Shown piece after piece: positions 21,897 through 29,556 of a DNA stretch of 64,000 nucleotides. The notes below the pieces were generated by a model. It made no database searches. It had not been told where the DNA came from and was given only the letters and a program-made list of their open reading frames with translations. Position numbers and translations under genes: made by a program. The stretch lies in the NCBI RefSeq assembly GCF_027947535.2, contig NZ_JAAGKO020000005.1:1-64000 (forward strand), read 5' to 3'. The stretch comes from Streptantibioticus silvisoli (GTDB taxonomy: Bacteria; Actinomycetota; Actinomycetes; Streptomycetales; Streptomycetaceae). The stretch's first letter is position 1; each line of letters begins with the position of its first letter.

Positions 21897-22285
21897 TGCT
21901 TACCCCGAAGGTGGGGCCGGTCGAGAGCGAGGACGCGGTCGACCGCGTCGGTGAACTCCGCCCACACCGAGGAGAAATCCTCCAGTGCGGCACGGCCTTG
22001 TGGGGTCAGGGTGCAGAAGCGGCGGGGCGGGCCGTTGGGCGACTCGTTCCAGTCGGTGGTCACCAACTCCTCTCGCCGCAGCCGCGCCAGCAGCGGATAC
22101 GCGGTGCCCTGGCTGGTCGCCAGGGCACCGGTCTCGGCCGGCGCCGCCAGTAGCTCCGTTCCGTAATGCGGCCCGCCGCGCAGCAGGCTCAGGACACGGT
22201 CGTCGGACCAGGCGGCAGGGCACCATGACGTGCAGACAACGGAGCTCCGTGAGTGGCAGAAGTCTTGGCGGACTACCTGCTCCAA
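21893..22285 (-). CDS. PadR-family regulator with abnormal N terminus
   Basis: Residues from about 27 onward are a PadR winged helix: RVLSLLRGGPHYGTELLAAP, ATSQGTAYPLLARLRREELV, NGPPRRFCTLTPQGRAAL, then a C-terminal helix. The first 25 residues (rich in Cys/Ser) do not look like the usual N-terminal helix, so the start may be wrong or the gene's front is replaced or decayed. It normally pairs with the adjacent HAAS protein to control a membrane or envelope gene, which is not present here. Confidence 0.6.
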   Translation of the reverse strand: MEQVVRQDFCHSRSSVVCTSWCPAAWSDDRVLSLLRGGPHYGTELLAAPAETGALATSQGTAYPLLARLRREELVTTDWNESPNGPPRRFCTLTPQGRAALEDFSSVWAEFTDAVDRVLALDRPHLRGKQ

Positions 22286-22640
22286 CGCCGTTCCGTTGCC
22301 CGCGTTCCCTCCGGCACGACGACCGCCGCCAACTCCCTTGCCACCAGCACGAATGCGCTGAATACCCGGCCTTGGAACAAGCTCACCCGCTGTCCCGCAT
22401 CATGTAGCCGGTGTTCAGGCAGTCGATGAGATGGCGGCCGGGCCGGTCCGCCGCGGCCCCTGCGATGCCGCGTACGACCCGCGCTCGCTCCGCAGCCACG
22501 GTCCTGGTTCCGGCCGCGTCATGGGGCCGGTGGCGCCCGGCACCTCCCCGTCGTCCCCCTCACGCTCGGGGAAGACGGTGGCGTGGCCCCGGCCCGGCCG
22601 CCCCGGCCGCACCGGACCGGCGGCGGGGCGGACCGGCGCG
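22286..22640. other. 355 bp without a recognisable gene
   Basis: All frames are low-complexity shadows; no promoter, hairpin or family motif was recognised. The stretch lies upstream of the PadR gene and downstream of the flavoprotein disulfide reductase. Confidence 0.4.
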
Positions 22641-24095
22641 TCAGCCGCGGTACGTCTCCAGCAGCCGCAGCCAGATCTCGCTGATGGTGGGGTAGGACGG
22701 GACCGCGTGCCACAGGCGTTCGACGGGGACCTCGCCGGCGATGGCCACCGTGGCGGAGTGCAGCAGTTCGCCGACGCCGGAGCCGACGAAGGTGGCGCCG
22801 ACGAGGTGGCCGCGGTCGAGGTCGACCACCATGCGGGCCTGCCCGCGGTAGCCGTCGGCGAACAGCGCGGCCCCCGCGACGGCCCCCAGGTCGTGGTCCA
22901 CGACGCGGATCCGGCGGCCCTCGCGTTCGGCGTCGGCGGCGGACAGGCCGACGGAGGCCACCTCGGGGTCGGTGAAGACCACCGCGGGCACCGCCGCCGA
23001 GTCGGCCGTCGCCGCGTGCGGACCCCACGGCCCCGGCTGGACCGCTTCGCCCTGCGCCCGGGCGGCGATGACCGCGCCGGCGATCCGGGCCTGGTACTTG
23101 CCCTGGTGGGTCAGCAGCGCGCGGTGGTTGACGTCGCCCGCCGCGTACAGCCAGCCGCCCTCGACCGCGGTCACCCGGCAGGTGTCGTCGACGGTGAGCC
23201 AGCTCCCCGGTTCCAGGCCGACGCTGTCCAGCCCCAGGTCCGCGGTCCGCGGGAAACGCCCGGTGGCGAACAGGATCTCGTCGGTGTCGAGCCGGCCGCC
23301 GTCGTCCAGCGTGAGCGTCACCGGTCCCGCCGCGTCCGCACGGCTGAGCCCGGTGACCGACACGCCGGTGCGGACCGTGACGCCGGCCTCGGTCAGCCCC
23401 TTGGCGACCAGCTCGCCCGCGAACGGCTCCAGGCGCGGCAGCAGCCCGTCGCCGCGCACCAGCAACGTCACCTCGCTGCCGAGCGCCCGCCACGCGGTGG
23501 CCATCTCGACGGCGACCACGCCGCCGCCGACCACCGCCAGCCGGCGCGGTGCCTCCTTGGCACTGACCGCCTCCCGGCTGGTCCACGGCCGGGCCTCCTC
23601 GATCCCGGGCAACGGCGGCAGCGCCGCGCCGGACCCGGTGCACACCGCGACGGCGTGCCGGGCCGTCAGCACCCGTTCGCCGCCGTCCGGTCCTGTCACC
23701 ACCACCCGGCGCTCGCCGTCGAGCCGCCCGTGCCCCCTGACCAGGTCGATCCCGGCCGATTCCAGCCAGGAGACCTGGCCGTCGTCCTTCCAGTGCGACG
23801 CGAAGGCGTCCCGGCGCTCCAGCACCGCCGGCACGTCGGGCGATCCGGTCACCGCCTGCCGCGCCCCGCCCACCCGTCCGGCCTCGGCCAGCGCCACCAC
23901 CGGCCGCAGCAGCGCCTTGCTCGGCATGCACGCCCAGTACGAGCACTCGCCGCCGACCAGTTCGCTCTCCACGACGACGGCCGTCAGGCCCGCCGCGTGC
24001 ACCCGGTCGGCCAGGTTCTCCCCGGTCGGCCCGGCGCCGAGCACCACCACGTCGTACTCGGCCTGGTCGCCGGTCCTGTCGTCTGCCGCTGTCAT
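22641..24095 (-). CDS. Pyridine nucleotide-disulfide oxidoreductase (class I)
   Basis: A 484-residue FAD flavoprotein. N-terminal FAD motif VVVLGAGPTGENLADR, redox-active disulfide in GGECSYWACMPSKALLRP (Cys-x4-Cys), second nucleotide motif LAVVGGGVVAVEMATAW, FAD motif LYAAGDVNHRALLTHQGKYQ and a dimerisation domain ending HAVPSYPTISE, which carries the His-x-Glu pair of the family. It resembles dihydrolipoamide dehydrogenase and mercuric/mycothione reductases; the substrate is not deducible. It lacks neighbouring 2-oxoacid dehydrogenase genes, so a stand-alone thiol reductase role is likely. Confidence 0.87.
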   Translation of the reverse strand: MTAADDRTGDQAEYDVVVLGAGPTGENLADRVHAAGLTAVVVESELVGGECSYWACMPSKALLRPVVALAEAGRVGGARQAVTGSPDVPAVLERRDAFASHWKDDGQVSWLESAGIDLVRGHGRLDGERRVVVTGPDGGERVLTARHAVAVCTGSGAALPPLPGIEEARPWTSREAVSAKEAPRRLAVVGGGVVAVEMATAWRALGSEVTLLVRGDGLLPRLEPFAGELVAKGLTEAGVTVRTGVSVTGLSRADAAGPVTLTLDDGGRLDTDEILFATGRFPRTADLGLDSVGLEPGSWLTVDDTCRVTAVEGGWLYAAGDVNHRALLTHQGKYQARIAGAVIAARAQGEAVQPGPWGPHAATADSAAVPAVVFTDPEVASVGLSAADAEREGRRIRVVDHDLGAVAGAALFADGYRGQARMVVDLDRGHLVGATFVGSGVGELLHSATVAIAGEVPVERLWHAVPSYPTISEIWLRLLETYRG

Positions 24096-24529
24096 GCGAT
24101 CCGCCCTTCGTCACCGGTGGTCCGTGATCATCATGGCGAATCACCGGGCGTTCCGCGGCACCGCCCGCCGACACGCCCTTCCCCCGAAGGCGTTCGCCGG
24201 GCGTCGGCTGCCCCCCGGTGGCCCCTGGTGGTCCCGGTGCTCCCGTTGCTCCCGGTGGCGGCGCGGGCGCCGACCGGGGACGCGGCGCGCGGTGAGCCGT
24301 CCGACGCGGGTGCCGTACGCAGCGCGGCGGGGCGGAAAGCGGCGCACTGCCGTCCTTGGCGGTGCGGCGCGCGGCGGGGCGGGGGAACTCGGCGGTGCGG
24401 CGCGCGGCGGCGCGCGGTGCGGCGGGGCGCCGTACCGGCGTCGCGCGCCCGCCGGTATCCGCCGGACATGGCCTACCCTGAAGCGGAACAAAAGTACTGA
24501 AATCGGATGTCGCGGGATGAGGTGGCGTC
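24096..24529. other. Low-complexity GC-rich spacer
   Basis: This 430-bp divergent spacer contains a strongly GC-biased stretch (about 24330-24440) in which GCGGTGCGGCGCGCGGCGG-type words recur. Open frames across it are Arg/Pro/Ala shadows. Promoters of the two divergent genes must lie here, but I could not identify them. Confidence 0.5.
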
Positions 24530-26296
24530 GTGGCCAGGCTGGTCTCCGTGAACGTGGGGTTGCCCCAGGACGTCTCCTGGCGCGGGCGGACCGTGCGCAC
24601 CGGGATCTGGAAGAGCCCGGTGCGCGGACCGCGGATGGTCCGGCGCCTCAATGTCGACGGCGACGGACAGGGCGACCTGGCCGGCCACGGCGGTGAGATG
24701 CGTGCCGTGATGGTCTACCAGCTCGACTCCTACCGGTACTGGCAGCGCGTCCTGGGCCGCGACGACTTCGTCCTGGGGCAGTTCGGTGAGAACTTCACCG
24801 TGGAGGGGCTGGCGGACGACGAGGTATGCCTCGGGGACCGCTACCGGATCGGCGACGCGGTCTTCGAGGTGACCCAGCCGCGGGTGACCTGCTACCGGGT
24901 GGGTCTGCGGATGGCCGAACCCCGGATGCCCGCCCTGCTGGTCTCGCACCGGCGCCCCGGCTTCTACTTCCGGGTCCTGACCGAGGGCGCGGTGGAGGCC
25001 GGCCAGCAGATCACGAAGATCGCCTCCGGACCCGGCCGGATGACCGTCACCGAGGTCGACGGTCTGCTGTACCTGCGCGACCACCCCCGGGACCGGATCG
25101 AACAGGCGCTGCGCGTCGACGCGCTCAGCCCCGGCTGGCAGCAGTCGTTCCGCGCCCTGCTCGACCAGGCCGGCCAGGGCCCGGGCACCTCGGGCAACGC
25201 GGGGTTGAGCCCCGGCACCGCCGCGCCCCCGCCCGCCTGGCCCGGGTTCCGCCCGCTGACCGTGACGGCGATCCGGCACGAGAGCCGCAGCATCGTGTCG
25301 CTGTGGCTGGCCGCCGCCGACGGCACCCCGCTGCCCGCCGCCGCGCCCGGCCAGTACCTGACCCTGCGGCTGGACCCCGACGACGCCGGGCCCGCGCTGG
25401 TCCGCAGCTACTCGCTGTCCGGCCGACCCGGCGCCGACCAGTACCGCGTCAGCGTCAAGCGCGAACCGCACGGCGCCGCCAGTGCCCGTATCCACACCCG
25501 GGTACGGGAGGGCGACACCCTGCGGGCCGCCGCTCCCCGCGGCTCCTTCGTGCTCGCCCCCGGCACCGGGCCGCTGGTCCTCGCCTCGGCCGGCGTGGGC
25601 GCCACCCCGGTCGTGGCCATGCTGCGGGCCGTCGCCGACAGCGCCTCCGGCCGGCCGGTGTGGTGGCTGCACGGAGCACGCGACGGCGCCGAGCACGCCT
25701 TCGCCCGCGAGGTCAGGGAACTGCTGGACCGGTTGCCGGGCAGCACCTGGCGCGTCTGCTACAGCCATCCGCGCCCGGAGGACCGGCCGGGCACCGACTA
25801 CACCGACACCGGCCGCCTGTCCGGTGAACTCCTCGCCCGCGCCGGCCTGCCCACCGACGCGGACGCCTACCTGTGCGGACCCGTCGCCTTCATGGACGAC
25901 CTCACCGCCGCGCTGACCGCCCACGGCCTGCCGGCCGGCCGCGTCCACCGCGAGGTCTTCGGCACGGCCGCCGCCGTCACCCCCGGCATCGCCCCCGCCA
26001 CGGCCGTCCGCCCGCACCCGCCCACCGGGCGACCGGGCCCGGGGCCGGCCGTCTCCTTCGCGCGCGCCGGCCTCACCGTCCCGTGGGACCCCGGCCACGG
26101 CACGCTGCTGGAGCTGGCCGAGGCGTGCGACGTGCCGGTGCGCTGGTCGTGCCGCACGGGCGTGTGCCACACCTGCGAGACCGCCGTCCTCCAGGGCGAC
26201 GTCGTCCACGACCCCGACCCCGTGGAACCGCCGGCCGCGGGCAGCGCGCTCATCTGCTGCTCGGCGCCCGCGGCGGACGTCGTCCTCGACCTGTGA
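24530..26296 (+). CDS. MOSC domain / ferredoxin-NADP reductase / 2Fe-2S ferredoxin fusion
   Basis: A 588-residue fusion. Residues 1-215 are a MOSC domain of YiiM type (DGQGDLAGHGGEMRAVMVYQ, then FGENFTVEGL, and RVTCYRVGLRM with the conserved Cys). Residues about 235-465 are an FNR-type FAD/NAD module (RSYSLSG, PLVLASAGVGATPVVAML, AYLCGPVAFM). Residues about 500-588 are a plant-type 2Fe-2S ferredoxin with CRTGVCHTCETAV and a final Cys (LICCSAP). It should move electrons from NAD(P)H through FAD and iron-sulfur to a MOSC-bound molybdenum or sulfur substrate, as in YiiM-type reduction of N-hydroxylated compounds; the exact substrate is inference. GTG start. Confidence 0.9.
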   Translation: MARLVSVNVGLPQDVSWRGRTVRTGIWKSPVRGPRMVRRLNVDGDGQGDLAGHGGEMRAVMVYQLDSYRYWQRVLGRDDFVLGQFGENFTVEGLADDEVCLGDRYRIGDAVFEVTQPRVTCYRVGLRMAEPRMPALLVSHRRPGFYFRVLTEGAVEAGQQITKIASGPGRMTVTEVDGLLYLRDHPRDRIEQALRVDALSPGWQQSFRALLDQAGQGPGTSGNAGLSPGTAAPPPAWPGFRPLTVTAIRHESRSIVSLWLAAADGTPLPAAAPGQYLTLRLDPDDAGPALVRSYSLSGRPGADQYRVSVKREPHGAASARIHTRVREGDTLRAAAPRGSFVLAPGTGPLVLASAGVGATPVVAMLRAVADSASGRPVWWLHGARDGAEHAFAREVRELLDRLPGSTWRVCYSHPRPEDRPGTDYTDTGRLSGELLARAGLPTDADAYLCGPVAFMDDLTAALTAHGLPAGRVHREVFGTAAAVTPGIAPATAVRPHPPTGRPGPGPAVSFARAGLTVPWDPGHGTLLELAEACDVPVRWSCRTGVCHTCETAVLQGDVVHDPDPVEPPAAGSALICCSAPAADVVLDL

Positions 26297-26320
26297 CAAC
26301 GGGTCCGCTCGGCCGGTGAT

Positions 26321-26368
26321 ATGCCGGTATGCCGGTACGCCGGTACGCCGATACGCCAGTGCGTCAGT
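26321..26368. repeat. 8-bp degenerate tandem repeat
   Basis: Six head-to-tail 8-bp units of ATGCCGGT/ACGCCGGT/ACGCCGAT type fill the space between the stop codons of two convergent genes and run into the end of the SDR gene. Confidence 0.7.
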
Positions 26369-27143
26369 AGTGAATCGGTCCGAGGGTGCCGCCGCTCGCC
26401 ACCACCGGGTCGCCGTTGAGCGCGACGCTGCGCGGGCTGGCGAGGAACGCGACGACGTCGGCGACCTCCTCGGCGGTGACCATGCGGCCGATCGAGATCG
26501 ACGCCTCGGCGGCGCGCTGGACGTCCGTTACGTCGGTACCGCGGTTCGCGGCCATCGTGGCGAGGGTCTGCGGGGTCCGCTCGGTGCGTGTCAGGCCGGG
26601 GTGGACGACGACGACGGTCACCCCGTGCGGGCCGAGTTCGTCGGCGAGGTTCTTCGACAGCGCGGCCACCGCGACGTTCCGCACGGACCCGACGAGCGAG
26701 CCGGTCTGCCGGGCGGCGCTGCCGCTGATGTTGATGATCCGCCCCCAGCCCCGCTCCCGCATGCCCGGTGCGAAGGCGCGGGCGGTGCGCAGATACCCCT
26801 GGACCTTGACGTTGACCTCGTCGGCGAGGGTGTCCTCGGGGAAGCTCCCGGTGCTGGCGGTGGCCGCCGCGTTGACCAGGATGTCGACCCCGCCCAGCCG
26901 CCCGACGACCTCCTCGGCCATCGCGGCCACCGAGGCGTCGCTCCCGGTGTCCGCCGGTACCGCGACGACCAGCCGGCCGCTCTGCGCCGCCACCCGTCCG
27001 GCCGCCTCGTCCAGCGCCCGCGCACCGCGCGCGACGAGGGCCACGTCGGCCCCCTCGGCGGCCAGCGCCCGCCCGATCGCCAGCCCGATCCCCCTGCTCC
27101 CACCGGTCACCACGGCCCGCCGGCCGGTCAGCCCAAGATCCAC
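26364..27143 (-). CDS. Short-chain dehydrogenase/reductase-like protein lacking YxxxK
   Basis: A 259-residue Rossmann protein: RRAVVTGGSRGIGLAIGRAL for cofactor, DILVNAAATAS in place of the usual N-N-A-G, and IINISGSAARQTG for the serine strand. Where the catalytic Tyr-x3-Lys should be, the chain reads SVRNVAVAALSKNLADEL, with no Tyr four residues before a Lys; PG follows in VVHPGLTRTE. It may be a non-classical SDR or a binding protein. The GTG at 27143 after AGAGGAC is preferred over an upstream TTG at 27179. Confidence 0.82.
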   Translation of the reverse strand: MDLGLTGRRAVVTGGSRGIGLAIGRALAAEGADVALVARGARALDEAAGRVAAQSGRLVVAVPADTGSDASVAAMAEEVVGRLGGVDILVNAAATASTGSFPEDTLADEVNVKVQGYLRTARAFAPGMRERGWGRIINISGSAARQTGSLVGSVRNVAVAALSKNLADELGPHGVTVVVVHPGLTRTERTPQTLATMAANRGTDVTDVQRAAEASISIGRMVTAEEVADVVAFLASPRSVALNGDPVVASGGTLGPIHY

Positions 27144-27344
27144 GATGTGTCCTCTCGCCGCGTGCTGTCCCTTCGTCAATCGGCCCCGGCGGCGGATTGT
27201 TCCTGGCGGAGGCGGGTTGTTCCCGGGGGAGGCGACGACGGACGCGGCGATGGTGCCGCGTCCCCGATCTCGCGCGAGCGGTCGGCCGGACCGTGCCGAT
27301 CACGGACGCGTTCGTCGCCGCGCTCCCACCCGCCGCCCGCCGGT

Positions 27345-27424
27345 CCACCGTTCCGCCGCTTCACCGTTCTGCCGCTTCACCGTTCTGCCGCTTCACCGTT
27401 CCGCCGGTCCACCGCACTGCCGCT
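27345..27424. repeat. 16-bp tandem repeat, five units
   Basis: Five 16-bp units of consensus TCACCGTTCTGCCGCT (variants at units 1, 4 and 5) lie directly after the stop of the small minus-strand gene. Each unit is itself close to two 8-bp words, like the 8-bp arrays elsewhere in the window. Confidence 0.8.
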
Positions 27425-27880
27425 TCACCCGTCCCGTTCCGGCGCCGGCCCCGGCGCGGGCGGGCCGTTGAAGGTGAGGCCGCCGAAGAAGTCGCGGCCC
27501 TGGAAGACCGGGCCGTGCTGGACGCCGCCGCTGATCGTGTTGTGGACGGACTCGGCGGACTGCGAGGGGGCCGCGCCGTCCAACTCCGCCAGCAGCGCCA
27601 GCAGTTGACGTCCGGCGTCCGGGTCGCGGCGCAGGAGGCGGCGCAGGCGCGGAGTCCACTCCTCCACGTAGTCGGACTCGGCCTCCTCGTCGCCGTCGTC
27701 CCGGGCGGCGACCACCCCGTCCCGCGCCCGCTGCAACTCGGCCTCGGCGGAGGGCACGTCACCGTCGCGCGCGAGCAGCCGGGCGATCCGCCGCCGCACC
27801 TGTTCCCAGCCGTCCGAGACCATCAGCCCCACCAGCGTCGACGCCCCCGACCCGGCCAGCGCCACCAACTCCGCTTCCAC
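27425..27880 (-). CDS. Small protein with C-terminal amyloid-signalling-like motif
   Basis: A 151-residue cytosolic protein. The first half (ELVALAGSGASTLVGLMVSD then WEQVRRRIARLLAR) is helical and of a type widespread in Streptomyces without known function; an Arg/Leu-rich helical middle follows. The last 35 residues contain ISGGVQHGPVFQGRDF followed by FGGLTFNGP, which resembles the G- and Q-rich bacterial amyloid signalling (BASS) or RHIM-like motifs found on NLR-type proteins and their small effectors. I chose the GTG at 27880 after GAGGGGGA; an upstream ATG at 27982 lacks a site. No NLR partner is visible in this window. Confidence 0.7.
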   Translation of the reverse strand: MEAELVALAGSGASTLVGLMVSDGWEQVRRRIARLLARDGDVPSAEAELQRARDGVVAARDDGDEEAESDYVEEWTPRLRRLLRRDPDAGRQLLALLAELDGAAPSQSAESVHNTISGGVQHGPVFQGRDFFGGLTFNGPPAPGPAPERDG

Positions 27881-27994
27881 TCGTCCCCCTCGACCCACAG
27901 CCAGTGCCCCTACGGCGTCGTCCCACCGTAGACAGCGTGCCGGGCCCTGGGTAGTACGACCGCGGCGTGCCGCGCGACGCATGCCGGGGAACGC

Positions 27995-29341
27995 TCACGC
28001 CGGCACGGAGTGGTCGTCGCCGGGGGAGTTCTCCGCCTCCCACAGCCGCCGGTAGACCCGGTTGCGGCGCCGGATGAACAACGTGGCCAGCGCGGCGGCG
28101 ATCAGCGAGCCGACCAGGACGGCGGCCTTGACGTGGCCGGCCTCGTCGGCGCCGGGGAAGGCGAGTTCGCCGATGAGCAGGGAGACGGTGAAGCCGACGC
28201 CGGCCAGCACGGAGACGGCGAAGACGTCGGCCCAGGCGAGGTCCGGGTTGAGGCGGGCGCGGGTGAAGCGGGCGGCCAGGTAGGTGCCGGCGAAGATGCC
28301 CAGCGTCTTGCCGGCCACCAGCCCGACCAGCACCCCCAGCGGCTCGGGAGCGGTGAAGACCGCCCGCAGCGCCGGGCCCGAGACGCTCACCCCGGCGGCG
28401 AACAGCGCGAACAGCGGCACCGCGACCCCCGCCGAGACCGGCCGCAGCAGGTGCTCGACCCGTTCGCCCGGCGACGCGGTCTCACCGGCCGCCTCGTCGC
28501 GCCGGGTGCGCAGCAGCAGCCCCATGGCGATGCCGGCGACGGTGGCGTGCACCCCGCCGTTGTAGGTCAGCGCCCAGATGACGAGCGCCAGCGGCACGTA
28601 CCACCACCAGCCGCGCACCCGGAACCGCTGCATCAGGTAGAAGACGACGAGCCCGGCGGCGGCACCGCCGAGCGCGGCCGGGGCGAGGTGGCCGCTGAAG
28701 AACAGCGCGATGACGATGATCGCGCCGAGGTCGTCGACGACGGCCAGCGTGAGCAGGAACGCCCGCAGCGCGGACGGCAGATGGGTGTTCAGCACCGCGA
28801 GCACCGTCAGCGCGAAGGCGATGTCGGTCGCCATCGGCACCGCCCAGCCCGCCGTGCTGCCGCCGCCGGCCCGGGCGACGGCCACGTACAGCGCGGCGGG
28901 TACCGCCATCCCGCACACCGCCGCGATGACCGGCAGCGCTGCGGCGGCCGGAGTGCGCAGCTCGCCCAGCACCAGTTCACGCTTCAGCTCGATCCCGGCG
29001 ACGAGGAAGAAGACGGTCAGCAGTCCGTCGGCCGTCCAGTGCGCCACCGACAGGTCGAGCCCGATCGCGGCGGGACCGAAGTGGTACGCGGCCACCCGGG
29101 CGTACGCGTCGCGCCAGGGGCTGTTCGCCCAGGCCAGCGCCACCACCGCGGCGGCCAGCAGGATCACGCCGCCCACCGTCTCGGCCCGCAGGGCGCGGGC
29201 CACCTCGACCCGTTCGGGCCACGGCAGCAGCTTGAGGAAGACCGAACGCCGGGGCGGGGTGCCGCGTTCCAAGACGACCTCCTGGCTGTCGGGCCGGGTC
29301 CCCGCGGACCCGCACCTCGCCGACCAGTCTTCCCGGCGCAC
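27995..29341 (-). CDS. nhaA: Na+/H+ antiporter NhaA
   Basis: A 448-residue polytopic membrane protein with about 11-12 hydrophobic segments. NhaA features are clear: ETVGGVILLAAAVVALAWAN, FFLVAGIELKRELVLGEL, the ion-binding aspartate pair in LAVVDDLGAIIVIALFF, NGGVHATVAGIAMGLL and GKTLGIFAGTYLAA. It exports Na+ in exchange for H+. It is divergent from a second cation antiporter, and a 24-bp triple repeat sits between the two starts. The first 30 residues may be overlong. Confidence 0.92.
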   Translation of the reverse strand: MRREDWSARCGSAGTRPDSQEVVLERGTPPRRSVFLKLLPWPERVEVARALRAETVGGVILLAAAVVALAWANSPWRDAYARVAAYHFGPAAIGLDLSVAHWTADGLLTVFFLVAGIELKRELVLGELRTPAAAALPVIAAVCGMAVPAALYVAVARAGGGSTAGWAVPMATDIAFALTVLAVLNTHLPSALRAFLLTLAVVDDLGAIIVIALFFSGHLAPAALGGAAAGLVVFYLMQRFRVRGWWWYVPLALVIWALTYNGGVHATVAGIAMGLLLRTRRDEAAGETASPGERVEHLLRPVSAGVAVPLFALFAAGVSVSGPALRAVFTAPEPLGVLVGLVAGKTLGIFAGTYLAARFTRARLNPDLAWADVFAVSVLAGVGFTVSLLIGELAFPGADEAGHVKAAVLVGSLIAAALATLFIRRRNRVYRRLWEAENSPGDDHSVPA

Positions 29342-29454
29342 CCCGCGTCCCGTGCCGCGGCACGTTCAGCATACGGGCGGATACCGGATGATATGGGCGG
29401 TGCGGGGGCGTGGGTGCGGAGTACCAGGAGAGCGGGTCGCGGCCGCGCTCGCCG

Positions 29455-29526
29455 GGCAGGTCATCGGGTCATGGGCCAGGCAGGTCATCGGGTCATGGGC
29501 TGGGCAGATCATCAGGTCACGGGCGT
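29455..29526. repeat. 24-bp direct repeat, three units
   Basis: Three consecutive 24-bp units (29455-29478, 29479-29502, 29503-29526), each beginning GGCAGGTCATCGGGTCATGG or a close variant, lie between divergent antiporter genes and end 30 bp before the start at 29557. The position would suit iterated regulator sites. Confidence 0.75.
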
Positions 29527-29556
29527 GACGCGGTGGGCGTTTGATGGAATGACCCG

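Noticed and set aside
22431-24500. A 689-residue plus-strand ORF
   Set aside because: Antisense to the flavoprotein disulfide reductase, which has all catalytic motifs on the other strand.
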